Below are positions 11,408 through 22,863 of a stretch of DNA of 64,000 nucleotides, one piece after another; the first letter of the stretch is position 1; every line of letters starts with the position of its first letter. The position numbers and the translations under genes are program-made. The stretch is from Moniliophthora roreri (lineage: Eukaryota; Basidiomycota; Agaricomycetes; Agaricales; Marasmiaceae), in NCBI GenBank assembly GCA_001466705.2, contig LATX02000186.1, positions 310,001 to 374,000 of the forward strand, given 5' to 3'. A model generated the notes under the pieces. It saw only the letters and a list, made by a program, of their open reading frames with translations. It ran no database searches and was not told the origin of the DNA.

Positions 11408-12475
11408 ATGCCGTTCCAGTCATATTCACCAATTCCTAACGACACCTATGCGAACTTTGAAACGTATTTTGAACGAAAATCACCTCGGCACGACAGCAGT
11501 TCCTCATCCACAATTACACCTCCAGTGAGAGCACGAACCGCCTCTCAAAGCAATGCAGACCGTGTCATTCGCCACTCATCCAATAGTTCCGAATCAAAAT
11601 CACTTAGCACCCACACGTTATCTTCCGAATCTGATTCTCCGAAAGGTTTCGCAATGGATAGACCCGACTCACCGGACCCGGGACATAGTGCGGTAGAGAC
11701 CATACCACTGTACTCAAATCCGATTCTGAGTGCTGGAGCGATCAGCAATCATAATGCCACATTCAACCCACCACGACTTGCTTCTTCCCGAATATTCATT
11801 TCATCTCCTTTGAATCCGTCCTCGCCACTCTCACAATCAAAGTCACCACCGGATTCACCTTATGGAAAGGTGTTTGACTCGTTCGGCAGAGCGGCCGTGA
11901 CCAGACGGCCCTCAGAGGAAGCGCGTGCACTCGGGCATCGCCCCCGTTCATCAACCAGCAGTATGATCCTCTACCGTTTGGTCGATACTTCGGACGATGG
12001 TAATCTGCCGTCCCCTCCTCGTTTCGGAGATGTACGCAGTAATCGATCTTCCATTTCATCCCTATCTGGAGATACCGTCGTTTCCGTATCTTACGATTCC
12101 AAGTATCCTTCTGGTCCATTTGGAAGTTCCGTGGGAGGCATCGTTGCATACGCGTATGACCCAACGCTGGACACGGAAGATCTCGAAGATGAATGGAATA
12201 AAGAAGATTTGGAGGTCGGGAGTCGGGGTGTGTCTAGGCGTGGGTTACGTAACGTGACTGCCCTCTCAATCGTGATACTGCTGGCTATCGGATTATTCTT
12301 GGTGGTGCCGTTGACTTGGCGGAGACACGATTATCGTAATGACTTGATAACGCACAATCCATTCATCAACTCGACTGGACAGGCGGAAGGCAATATTGTC
12401 CACCACCATAGACGGTCAGCAGATCCCTCACTTACCTTGGTATGTCATTTTCCTCGGCAAGATCAAGTATCTTAA
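11408..12475 (+). pseudogene. KRE6/SKN1-like protein, N-terminal stub only
   Basis: The frame matches the N-terminal half of fungal KRE6/SKN1 beta-1,6-glucan synthesis-associated proteins. It has a long Ser-rich cytoplasmic tail (residues 1 to about 250), then YDSKYPSGPFGSSVGGIVAY and YDPTLDTEDLEDEWNKEDLE, then RRGLRNVTALSIVILLAIGL forming the start of a single type II membrane segment, then a short lumenal INSTGQA motif. In complete members the GH16-like catalytic domain (FSDEFN..., E-x-D-x-x-E) follows. Here the frame ends about 20 residues after the GQA motif, and a minus-strand gene begins about 280 bp downstream. A GTATGT donor at about 12438 leads to a TAG acceptor followed immediately by TAA, so splicing does not extend it. 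An ATG at 11342 would add 22 residues, but a TATAAATG string overlaps it, so 11408 is preferred. Probably a truncated paralogue. Confidence 0.65.
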
Positions 12476-12753
12476 CTCTGATGAACAATTGTCTAGTAAT
12501 TTGGCTCATATTTTTATCGTACTTTTGACCTACCCATCGTCTTTTGGACATCATCATAGCTATTCCATCGTACTCTAGGATCAGTTCATAGTTTTTTGTC
12601 TGAATGCATCGAAAGCCCGGCCTTGGAACACTCCAAACCCAAGTCCACGCTGATTTCGCCCATCGTGCGAGGAAGCGGTTTCGATTTTACAAAGATATTT
12701 ACAGTCACAGGCAGTTCAATATTGTACAATAGTTTACGACTTTCGGTGCTCAT

Positions 12754-14523
12754 TTAATATTCACCCGAATCAAGCCACACAACGCTCTTTAGAGCCCAAC
12801 GCGGCTTTGGAGGACTTCCAGACGGGAGTTTGACGCGTGCCACTGACTGCAGGTCGAAGCATTCTTCATCCGGGTCCACGGGAGGCGCAGGCCACTGTGA
12901 AGTTTCATGAGCAGACTTCTATATGAAAAGATTGAATAACAGTTTACTGTAACATATATTGATGTGCCGATACTGTCTCCGTACTAGAGAAGAAAGTCAA
13001 TACATGAAACCTAGATCGAACAATGACAAACCAATTCCCATCGGCTCTGTAAGAACAGATCAGGGCGTAATGCGGCAAAGAGAGAACCGGAGGCGTAACG
13101 TATGACCCTCCACCGAAATATGTCGAAAGGAACTGATATTGAGCAAGGTCCGAGTCTAGGGTTGGCTGATCGGTCATGCCTATAGCAGAGTTGAGTTGGG
13201 TATCAGGACACCAAAGGGAGTTCAGGCACTTAACAGAGCTCTCGTGACCGATAGTCGTAGCAGGGGTTACGACCCACCTTCAGTGGAAAGGTGGACTCAA
13301 CAATCAGGGCCTGGGTGGCGTTAGCGGTATGACCAAGCCAGAACCACCCGGAAGGTATAGCATCTTTAGGTTGGTAGATATCCTTGGGGTACTGTGTGGT
13401 GTTCGGAACCCTTTCAACGTCCACGAACTTAACAAAACCAGTCAGTGACACATTGAAGGGTGTCCAAGTCCCACTTACTTTCTGATGAGTGGCTTCATCA
13501 AATTGTGAGCAGTGGTCCTCTTTGCCTCGGGGAGCATTTCAACAACAGGAACGACAGAAGTGACCTCGATAACACGCCAATGTTCCGACTTGTTGGTAGT
13601 CGCGATTCACGCTGCTGTCTCCTGGATTTTGGTGTAGTCTCCTCCATGTGACATGCATTAGTACAACGAAACATTTTGTTTTCGATTGAGGTACTCACGT
13701 TGACGATATACTTGACATTGAGAGTGCAGTTTTGCTAAGTTGTGAGGGTTCCTTGCGTATTGCCATATCCAGCTTCAGCACCGCCGCCCCATCCCTTCAC
13801 AGCACCTTCGAGGCTGGCCTTGATATCTTGACTTCGGTTTCAGTTTCCTGAAATACTCGGGTTGGATCATCATTGCGCAGGGTGCACAAAGGAAAACTCA
13901 CTCTTAGAGAACGTATCCATAGTATGCGCAGAGAGAACACCTCCAATCTGAACCTTATCGCGGAAAACCTGGCCATACTCCTGAAACCCGTTGTATAAGG
14001 CATCTCGCTTTTCTGGAGGAGTTGACTTGTCGAGAGCGCTGTCGATGGCGCTCAGGAACTCCGGATTGAGCTGCACAGCATCTACAAAACCGCTTCCGGA
14101 GACGGTGAAATCAATCTGGCCTTGAGGGAACATGTAACGTGATGTCATCAGGATGGTCTTCTGACTCTCTGTGTTCTTGTAGCTGGAGCTCTCCGAGTAT
14201 GCTGCTCCCAGTAGCGCTATGTTCAAGTCAATACATTACTCGTGGGGTAGAAGGCGATCCTGGAACTTACTAAGGGATTGGAACCTTGACAGAGACAGAA
14301 GTGTAGTTTGATTCCATGAGCGTTTGAGTGAATTTGGCTTCGACGGTAGTCGTATCAATCGTGGCACGGTTATTGATGACAGCCCTCAGGGTTCAATGGG
14401 CACAATTAGCTCCCGGCTACTCGGTGAGAGGCCATCTTGGGTGAAAACGACTCCTTTCAAGAGATTATTGTCGCCGATCTGCCCGTTCGTCAGAACGCGT
14501 CTCAGCTTTTGACTGAATGACAT
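12754..14523 (-). pseudogene. MACPF-domain protein, degenerate (pore-former family)
   Basis: Reading the minus strand, multi-exon segments match fungal MACPF/perforin-like proteins, the family of the large subunit of aegerolysin-dependent pore formers. The segment at about 14220-13930 contains MTSRYMFPQGQIDF and then EYGQVFRDKVQIGGV, which fits the MACPF signature (Y-G-x-x-F...GG). Later segments carry HWRVIEVTSVVPVVEMLPEA, DAIPSGWFWLGHTANATQAL and a C-terminal tail ending at 12754. Breaks are visible: an in-frame TGA at 14388-14386 (this might lie in an intron), a change of reading frame near 13850-13825, an in-frame TAG at 13737-13735 and an in-frame TGA at 13609-13607. The flanking residues keep good family similarity on either side of each break. 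I read it as a recently inactivated gene, with sequence error as the alternative for the frame change. Confidence 0.65.
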
Positions 14524-15513
14524 ACTAGTTTATCTCTTTGAGCTTGATCCCCAACGAGATGTTAGTGGACGCTATCAGACGTTATGCGCGAAAACCTGAC
14601 ACGCACCTGACGTTTTCTGACACCCATCCGATCAACCTCGCTTGAAAGCTCTTTCCTCGACTACCAACTCGGAGGATAACAAAACGAGACTTTAGAAAAG
14701 AACACGGCTCGAAGATGAACTTGTGTCTTGCAGTCCGTCCGTGCGCAAATTCCCCCGTACCCTGAATTTCCCCACGCTCGGGTCTTAGCAGAGTATCGGA
14801 GGATCGGCAGGCTTGGGGAAGGTCTTGTGCTTAAGCTTAGGTTGGAATTTTTGATAACACGTACGTTGCATACTCAATAGTTGTGGCACATGAAAAGCTG
14901 GGACTTTTACAGGTGCCGACCCTCATCGTCAGCAGAGAAGATACCCCAAAACCCCTGAACCACCTCAGTAACAAGGCCAACGCGACGGCATCGGAGAAGA
15001 CACTCAATATCATTATGCATAAGACCTAGGACGCGGGCTCAAACATGAGTCTCGAGTGGCAGCGGCTCGTTGAGGTGGAGAACGTTTGTCTCTTTCGTTC
15101 TCACCAATTGAACGCCGCCAGTCCGAACAAGTTTTTTTTTTGTCACACGGCTTCGCGACTCTATACTGAAGGCCACCAATCTTCCTGATTCAAACACGCT
15201 GGACAGACAAACGCAACAGACCGTTTTGGCTCGCAAATCCATTCTCTTAATCCTGGACATTGTAATCGGTGAGGCTGGTGCGGCATAGCTCTGACAAGAT
15301 GGAACAAAAACATTCAATTATATTCGCTTCGCGCAGAAATTGCATGCTCATTCTGTGAACACTCGGCGAGATTGAAACGCCTGCCTCTGTCCTTGGGGCT
15401 CAAGGCTTTACCCTTTAACAGAGTCGTTGAGAATGTAAACATATAAAATTGGACATTTCAGGCCTTTCCCTCAAAACTCCCCAAGCTCGCTCAAGGCATC
15501 TACTCTTATAACC
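14524..15513. other. Intergenic region between divergent MACPF and aegerolysin remnants
   Basis: About 1 kb lies between the two divergent start codons, so it would have held both promoters. I see no further gene. A run of T at about 15133 and weak AT-rich stretches are the only notable features. Confidence 0.4.
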
Positions 15514-15981
15514 ATGGTATACACCGAATGGATCTTCATTGTCCTCAAGAACGAGGGCAGCAGCAAAATCAAGATCAACCTTGGGGCAAGCTCCATGCTG
15601 AGGGTGAGCTCCTAAAATTTTGATGTTTGGTCCATGATCTATGATTGCCCATCGTGGACTCTTTCACAGACAACAAAGACAAGGAAGCTGGCTTGGATGA
15701 AGTTGAGGGCAAGGTCATCGGGCCTGAGCGTTCTTTTCGAATCAACGCCTGTGGCAGATCCGACGCACCAAGGGAACGTTCTCCCTTCGTCGATGTTGAT
15801 GACGGTGGCAAGACAATTCGCCAGTTTTACTGGGACTGCCCATTGGGAAGCAAAACCAATACTTGTCAGCGAAACCAACCGAAAGTATATCGTTGAGTCT
15901 GAAGGTGCCCAATTGAACGCCGGTGCCCTTGGAAACGTCACCGTCGAGGTCTACAAGAAAGGGAAACAAACTTCTCTATGA
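15514..15981 (+). pseudogene. Aegerolysin-family protein, frame-broken
   Basis: The translated pieces match aegerolysins (ostreolysin/pleurotolysin A family), small beta-sandwich proteins that bind membrane lipids and recruit a MACPF partner. Visible family features are an N-terminal Y-x-E-W-I-x-x-V-L-K-N segment, FRINACGRSDA, IRQFYWDCPLGSKTNT and a C-terminal GALGNVTVEVYKKGK. One intron lies at about 15604-15669 (GTGAGC...ACAG). Two frame changes interrupt the gene, one near 15578-15586 in exon 1 and one near 15861-15870 after the DCPLGSKTNT segment; neither can be explained by an intron of normal size. The gene is divergent from the MACPF remnant about 1 kb away, the arrangement expected for a bicomponent pair. 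Both partners look inactivated. Confidence 0.7.
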
Positions 15982-17653
15982 ATCGAGATCCTTTTATTTT
16001 TCCACTTCTACTCATTCTGTCCCCAGTTATCGTTCCTTGCGAACACCCGAATCAAGTTTGTCATGAGGTGTAACATTTGAAGATGAATGTACTGCTGTTT
16101 ATGTAGTACGATGAGTGACTGAGAGGGCTCAGAGCCAAGTTTGTCGTTTGTATATTGTTTGTGTATCGTATGTAGACGAATACCAACCGTACCAAGAGAC
16201 TGGCGGTCACGATTCTAGTAAAGGTTAGAACCATTAAGGAGAGCGCTCAGACGCCTGACTTTGAACCATTTCCCTCTCGGATCGTTACATCGCACGGACC
16301 TTGTGCTCATTCACTGTGACCTCGATCTTATTGTACCTTTGTGGACATCATCATGTCACACTTCCTGCTGCAGAGATTAGCTGGTTGAAGGTTCGATGCC
16401 AACTGGAGATGAAACGCTAGAAGTGGGTAACCGGATCTCATGGTGCGTCATTAGGCCATACCTGGAAATTTTCTCGTTAAAGAATCCCCAAAAGGCTTGT
16501 CCAGGAACGAAACTGCGGTGGCACTGACGACTGTCAAAATACAACGCTGTCTCCATCGGACGAGCTCAGCACGACGCGAATCCAAATCCTGTTAAGAGTC
16601 GCCGCGTTGAGACCATCCGGCTGAAGAATCCGAGTCGCATCCGGGGTCAATACAGCTAGGAGCAGAGGAAATCCGTTCAAATTAGTTGTTTCGCCTCGGA
16701 ATGCTGTATAAGCAAGTACGGTGCGGAACTGGTATGGCATCCTCTAGGAACGTTAAGAGATTCACCATCCGAACACGCGTTGGTACGTCGTGGGCCTGGT
16801 ACTATCATCACAGTTCATGGCTGTGTCTCGTCTACTTACCGGTCGCAGCACAGTGAAGCCTGTATGAAGGCTGTTCCCAGTACCGACCCTGAAATCAGGC
16901 TAATTGGCTGGTTTCCTAGCTAATCTATTGCGTCAAGACGGTTCTACGGAAAAACATCTTACTTCCTAATATTAGATGGTTTCGACATTCAACTATACGC
17001 AGTCTGTTCCTAAGTAATACTAATCTTTCAGGTACATAGGCGAGCCCAACTTGCCGCGTAAAAACGGCTCTATGGAAAAACTTGGGTTCGGGCCAAGTTC
17101 CTGATGCCCGACGACGCAATGCAGAATTTCATCCCCCGTAGCGCCTAACTCGCTTTGAACTGCTTTGTCCCGTCGCGGCTCTCCCGTTGTTTTCACTTCG
17201 TCAATGCCTGGCTGCGCACACACACATGATACCTCAAGACCATTAGCAGTGGCAAGTGAATATTGTCAACGTTGTGACAGTGGATCAGCGCCCAGAGGTC
17301 CTATAGCATCCGAACGTAGAGCTGCCTTCAACACGCAGTGAAATACTCGTCGCCTTATTGGTCTCACCCACTGTGGAAGTCGGCAAAAAAGGGAAATTTC
17401 ACAGCGATGTCGCAGTAAACGACTCGGGAGGCTGTGTCCTTGCCGTGAGATGCATCAAAATTCAACGATTGAATTGACCCGTATTGATACAGATCATATG
17501 TCAGGGGACGCCACTACTTACCTGGCGAGCCAGGTTCGCTCTGTCTTGGAAACCCATACCCGCGGCAAGAATCCTACTGCGGGATGTGAGTATAAAATGC
17601 CTGACACCTCATTCGACCACAAACACCTCAACGCTTCAGCACACTAGTCAGAG
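15982..17653. other. Intergenic region upstream of UPO1
   Basis: No gene recognised. Two similar short segments, at about 16931-16965 and 17055-17085 (both containing AAAACGG or GACGG then CTCTA/TTCTA-GGAAAAAC), look like a small diverged local repeat. The promoter of the peroxygenase gene lies at its right end. Confidence 0.35.
17591..17599 (+). promoter_or_regulatory. TATA box of UPO1
   Basis: TATAAAATG lies 55-63 bp before the ATG at 17654. The spacing fits a core promoter. Confidence 0.55.
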
Positions 17654-18675
17654 ATGAAGTTTCAATCGACCTTCGCGTTCCTCACTGTCGTATTGACGTT
17701 CGTCACGTCCATCGGTGCCAGCGCAGTTCATTCTCGCGACGCTGTTGAACCTCACGACCGTGTCAACTGGAGTCAACACAAGTTCCAAGCTCCTTCGGCC
17801 GCAGATGCTCGCGGCCCGTGTCCCGGTCTCAACACGTACGTATCTTTTCTTCAGTTTATGAGCAACGATTGATGTAGATGCATCCCCAGACTTGCCAACC
17901 ATGGATTTCTTCCGCGCAATGGCAAGAATATCACAATTCCGGCAGTTCTGAAGGCAGGACTGGGTAAGCGCGTCATGCTCTTTCCTGTCACTCGACTCAC
18001 CCGTTGCAGAGGGCTTCAACGTTCACCGTGATCTCTTGATCCTGGCTGCCAAAGCAGCTTTGCTAGCATCTGACCTCGACACGGAATTCTCCTTGGCCGA
18101 CATCGCACTGTAAGTTGTTGAAACGTTTGTTTCCGAGAAGCCCGACTGACCCACATCATGATGATTGCCTACTCAGACATGGCAACATTGAACATGACGC
18201 GTCTCTCTCCCGTCAAGACCGCAATTTGGGAAGCAATGTTGTCTTCAACGAGGACATTTATACTACCCTCGCCAACTCCAACCCCGGCGTTGACTATTTC
18301 AACACGACATCCGCTGGTCTCGTCCAACAAGCCCGCACGGAACAATCCAGGGCAACCAACCCCAACTTCCGCAACACGATCAAAGAATTCCAGATTAGGA
18401 CACGAGAATCAGCATTGTACTTGAGCGTTATGGGTGACCCAGAGACAGGCATTGCACCCAAGAAGTTTGTGAATATCTTGTTCCGAGAGGAAAGGTTGCC
18501 TTTGAAGGAAGGTTGGAGGATACCCAGGGTCCAGTCCGATAGCCGCACAGATAGCAAGCTATTTGGTGCTATTGCCCAAGGCTCAGGTTGGACACCCGAA
18601 GCGGGTCAATGTCCCTGGGTGACCCTTGCACAGGGTGCACCCGAGGATCCTGTGAACGATGGCAGCATTCTTTAG
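17654..18675 (+). CDS. Unspecific peroxygenase (short haem-thiolate peroxidase)
   Basis: Secreted haem-thiolate enzyme of the chloroperoxidase superfamily (PF01328). It would use H2O2 to insert oxygen into C-H bonds or aromatics, or to oxidise halides. Residues 1 to about 22 form a signal peptide (MKFQSTFAFLTVVLTFVTSI...). ARGPCPGLN carries the proximal cysteine (PCP motif), with LANHGFLPRNGKNI after the first intron. GNIEHDASLSR gives the EHD acid-base and Mg site, and the Glu in RTRESALYLSV fits the catalytic-glutamate position. This PCP-EHD-E arrangement is that of short (family I) UPOs such as the Marasmius rotula enzyme. The protein has about 260 aa in four exons; the splices at about 17838/17892, 17964/18010 and 18111/18176 are in phase. 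It lacks the last intron present in the other UPO copies of the window, so it is the most diverged paralogue. It appears intact. Confidence 0.85.
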
Positions 18676-19815
18676 AGTTCCGGCCGGCTTTTGGGGACAT
18701 TTTTACTATGTATATCTTAATCTATTGTTTATTGGTAATTGGTAATCGGACGGTATCTTCAAGCATTGTTATATACAGATATCAAGTATGGAGAGAGCGC
18801 CTTTCATGGTGAGTGTTATATGCTACAAATGTGCAACGATGCATAAAGCACGTCAGGATCCAGATGTTCAAGCGAGAAGGTAAAGAGATTCAAACTTTTG
18901 AAAGAGACGCAGAAAGGGCCCCAATAAAACCCAAATTGTTCGTCGTATTTACATTATAAAAGGAAAGAGATAAACACTAGTTTAATAAAACAGGATAAAA
19001 GAAATAAAAAGAGAGAAACAAAGGAGTATAGCATAGGTTGATAGTAAAACACGAAGATAAGAAGAGGTAGCCGTAGCGCATTCAGGAGTACGTCAGGTGT
19101 AGAACCTGGGCGGGATTGGGAGAGAATTCAGGGGGAGGTAACAATGAAAGCATGGCAAAGGTTGGAGTTGGTCGAGTATATATGAAGATGGTAGAGGTTT
19201 GAACGAGTGTCAAGTACGAAACCCAAGCAAGCAATCAATCAATATCATAAGACACAACTACAGTGGAAAAGGAAAAATTTGCCCAAGCGGAACCCCAGCA
19301 CACGAACCCCCTTTCTCCACCAAACCGACCAGACTAGACCGGGGATGGAGCGTCCAATTTTTACGATGATCATAACGAGGAAGAACGTCAATCAAATCCG
19401 TTCCTAATGCATCCGTCTGTATCGTCCTCCGTCGACGTTAAAGAAGACTTTTGGTTTCGTGTTGCAGCATTGAGTCGGGTCACACCCTAGACCCAGAAGA
19501 TAGAGGAGGAGGGGTGAGTAGGGGGACATGAGGAAACAAACGAGCGTGGATGTCGTCGGTAATAAATAAAACCTCGGACGGTTGGTGGAGTTGGTAGGCG
19601 TTTTGCGAGAGGAGAAATTGAAAGAGATGAAAAAAAAAAAAAAAGTGAAACGAGACAGATAAGAAATATGGAGGACGAGAGCCGTTTGTGGCGGGGTATC
19701 CAAAGAGCAAACAGAAAATCGAGGAAATATTTGATAGGACGAGTGAACCACACACAACTAGCAACCTAATGCGTGCATGTGGCCTTGGTCGTCGTCATTA
19801 TCCGTCGTCGTTCGT
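18676..19815. other. 3' flanks of UPO1 and of the Nrd1-like gene
   Basis: AT- and purine-rich sequence between two convergent genes. It contains an A run at 19631-19644 and no recognisable coding segment. Confidence 0.45.
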
Positions 19816-22455
19816 TTAGGCAGCGACGCCCGCTGCAGCAACTGAAGCAGGTACACCGAGGGAGTCATCCACGTGCATCTTCTGCTCAGATTCCTCAGCA
19901 ACGAGACCCGTTGCAACCCCTTCGTCTGCTCCGTCCTCCAGCTTCACTCCGTCCTCTGCACCCATTGCGTTCCCATTTCCATTGCTTACATGATGTCCAG
20001 CGCCGGAAGCGTTCCTTCTACCACCTGACCCTCCTTGTGGACCCGAACGAGGTGGGTTAGCACATCGGTCTTTGCCATACGCGATGCGGAGGTTGGCGTA
20101 TTCGGGCTTGGTCTTGATACCTTCAATTGCCTTGATGGCATTGGAGATGTTTGTGAAATTGACAAAGGCACAGTTCCTGTGACACGAGGTCAGTCGCCAT
20201 AGCGGAGAACGCGAAGAACAATAAAACAATAAAGTTTTTTTTCCCAAGTGCACAACGTGCGGAACCGGAAGGAATGATAACCGTGAACCGAATATCCGCC
20301 TCCGGAGCGCAACAAGCGTCGTCAAAATCGTACGACGAACTTTGAGAAGGAAAAAAAGGGGGGAGAGACAGAAAAGCAGAGAGCTGGCGAGTAGAAATGA
20401 TGAAAAGGATACTCACTTCTCCTTCAAAAAGTTGACCAGCTCAACATCACCATATTCCCCAAAGTCTCTTTTGAGTCGCTCCTCCGTGAATACATCAAAG
20501 TCCTCCACATTTCCAATGTAGACGTTCCTTGTCGCACCAGAGTGGACAGCCAGGGCCAAGGTAGGAGGTAGAGGACCAGAGTTCTTCCCCCAACCAATCT
20601 TCAGCCGGCGATTGTTCAGGGTCATTCCCTGATATGAAGCCACTTGGTAGAATGTGAACGCAGCAGCAGGGTCAACAAAGGTGACAAACTGAAGAGAGAA
20701 AAAAAGTTTGAGCGTCGAATGATTATGAAACGACGAAAAGAAAGCACTCACAGCAATATGCTTGTCCTGCATGTACCTGATACTCTGAAGGACACCTCCC
20801 CTAATTGCATTGCACAACTCCTCAGCCGTCGTCTCGGGATGGATGTTTCCAAGGTAAACGGTCCTGTTCATGCCCTGGATACCAATAGCACTATTAGCAC
20901 CGGCAATACCCATTCCACCACCCATCACCATGGCTTGTTGTAGAGCATCGGCGGGGCTAAACGGTGCATACGGGCTAAATGGTACACCGTTGGCAGCTCC
21001 ACCACCTCCATTAGAGTTGGGGTGTGTGGACTGCGGTGAGGCGGCAGCGGCAGCGGCTGCTGCCGCCGCGGCGGATTGAGCAACGAGAGACTGGGCTGCT
21101 GCTGCTTGTGCCTGTTGAGCAGCGGCTTGTTGAGATTTGGGGATGTAGGCGCAACGGTCTTTACCAAAGGAAACACGTTTGCCTGCCCAAGCTGGCTCTG
21201 AGGGTAGGGTATTGACAACCTGTATTAAAAAAAAAGCAAATAAGTGAAAGTGAAAAAAAGTAGTGCGATAGCGAGTGACTATACCTTGATAGCGACCGTG
21301 ATGCTCAAAAAGTGGACAAAACCGATGTTCTTGTCCCGTACAATCTTGACCTGATCAATTAATCCAAACCTACTCAAGTCGTCTCTGAGCTGCTCCTCTG
21401 TCACGCCTTCGTCCAAACCACCCAAGTAAACGTTCCGACTAGCGTTGCTCTGCTGAATAGCGAGAGCAACTTGGGCGGGTACTGGGCTTGGCTTACCCCA
21501 ACCGATCTTCAGTTCCTGGCCGTGTAATGACAGTTTCTTGATGGTAGCGTCGGCATGGAATGCTGCTGCCACGCTTCCATCAAGGAAAGACAGGAAGACA
21601 CAGGACTTTTCGGGGAGCACTCTGATGGATTCGAGTGGGCCGAAATGAACGAGATTGAGGAGCTCGTCAACTGAAGCTGTAGCAGGCAGGTTTCCGACGT
21701 AGACCGTGCGACCAGTGACCGCGTTGCCACCACCCATAGCGGCAGCTGGTGAAAATGCGATGGGCGAGTAGGCACTCTGTGGGCCACTCTGGCTTCCAGC
21801 AGGTATTTGCAGCGACGGTAGGCGTTGCTGCCGGAAGGTAACGAGGTACTTTTCAGTAAAAAGAAAAATAAGAATAAAAAAAGGGTGATTGGCGCACCTG
21901 GGCGAAGCCGGAGTATGGGAATCCTCCGAGCATGTTCATTCCTGGCATACCCATACTTATCATATTGTACGACCCGAAATTGCCGTATCCATTAGGACTT
22001 GCTTGAGCTTGTTGACCTGTTTGTTGCTGCTGTTGTTGAGAAAATGCTGCTGCCGTATTTGGGCTCATCTGGGAAAGAGCTGGTGAAGTTTGTTGGGTAT
22101 TGACCGTTAGGGTAGGTGGCGTTGAGTAGAGGGGACTGGTCTGGAATGCATTGCTGGGAGATGTGTTGAACTGAGACTGTTGAATACTGGCCTGAGGGCC
22201 GTAACCATAGTTGGCAAATGCATCGCGAGGAGAGGTATTGCTCGATGAACTTGAGTTTTGACCGAATGTAGGTGACCAACGAGCCTTTTTAGCGTCAGGA
22301 CCTCCGGCTGCTGCCTCCATGGACCGCTAAAGGGGCATTAAAAAAATCAGAAAAAATGGGAAAAAATTGAGAAAAAAAAAAAGACGTACCTTCATCATGT
22401 CGAGATCAAACGAGTATGCAGGATATTGAGAAGCGAAAGCTGTCTGTTCGTCCAT
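19816..22455 (-). CDS. Four-RRM RNA-binding regulator, Nrd1/MRN1-like
   Basis: Six-exon gene: 22455-22390, 22326-21898, about 21838 or 21823 to 21285, 21219-20752, 20688-20417 and 20176-19816. All junctions are in phase. After a Ser/Gln-rich N-terminus ([11 protein letters not shown], a Q-run) come four RRMs: RRM1 [19 protein letters not shown]...[18 protein letters not shown]2 [20 protein letters not shown]...[11 protein letters not shown]3 [20 protein letters not shown]...[14 protein letters not shown]4 [20 protein letters not shown]...[12 protein letters not shown]1/RRM2 and RRM3/RRM4 are joined by the IGWGK-S/P linkers seen in Schizosaccharomyces Nrd1 and Saccharomyces MRN1, which bind AU-rich mRNAs and affect the timing of differentiation. 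A poly-alanine tract lies between RRM2 and RRM3, and KDRCA motifs follow RRM2 and RRM4. Exon 3 has two possible acceptors, 15 bp apart and both in frame. The gene is intact. Confidence 0.85.
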
Positions 22456-22863
22456 GACAAGGGAAATATTGTAGGAGGAGAGGCAAAAAGAGAATGATTG
22501 AAGGATATATGGTATGAACGTTAGAAAGGGTTTGTAAGGGAGCGTAGGTGGAGGGTTTGAGGGCAAACGAGTGTGGAGAAAACAACACGCACAAGAAAAC
22601 AAGTGCGATATATAAAATATCGAGCGAATAGAACAAAATAAACGGACCAACTCGCAATGAAAAAAGTCTCCAGACAGTGGGAATCAACTACCGCCAGCTC
22701 GACTACTTCTTCTCACGCACATATCAAACGTAAACACCCCTATACAAACCAGTAGCTGCAAACTACGGATTAACCTTGCACGGCGGCACGTATAAATGGT
22801 TCCACTTTATCTCGTTTTCTACATTCCATACTATTTCTACGTACACGCAACACCTACATACTC
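22456..22863. other. 5' region of the Nrd1-like gene and 3' flank of UPO2
   Basis: Pyrimidine-rich on the minus strand, typical of a fungal promoter or 5' UTR. No coding feature seen. Confidence 0.45.

Noticed and set aside
19773..20060. Plus-strand frame rich in Arg, Pro and Leu opposite the Nrd1-like 3' exon
   Set aside because: Antisense shadow of the real RRM gene's low-complexity C-terminus.
20870..21215. Plus-strand poly-alanine frames
   Set aside because: Antisense to the poly-alanine linker of the Nrd1-like gene.
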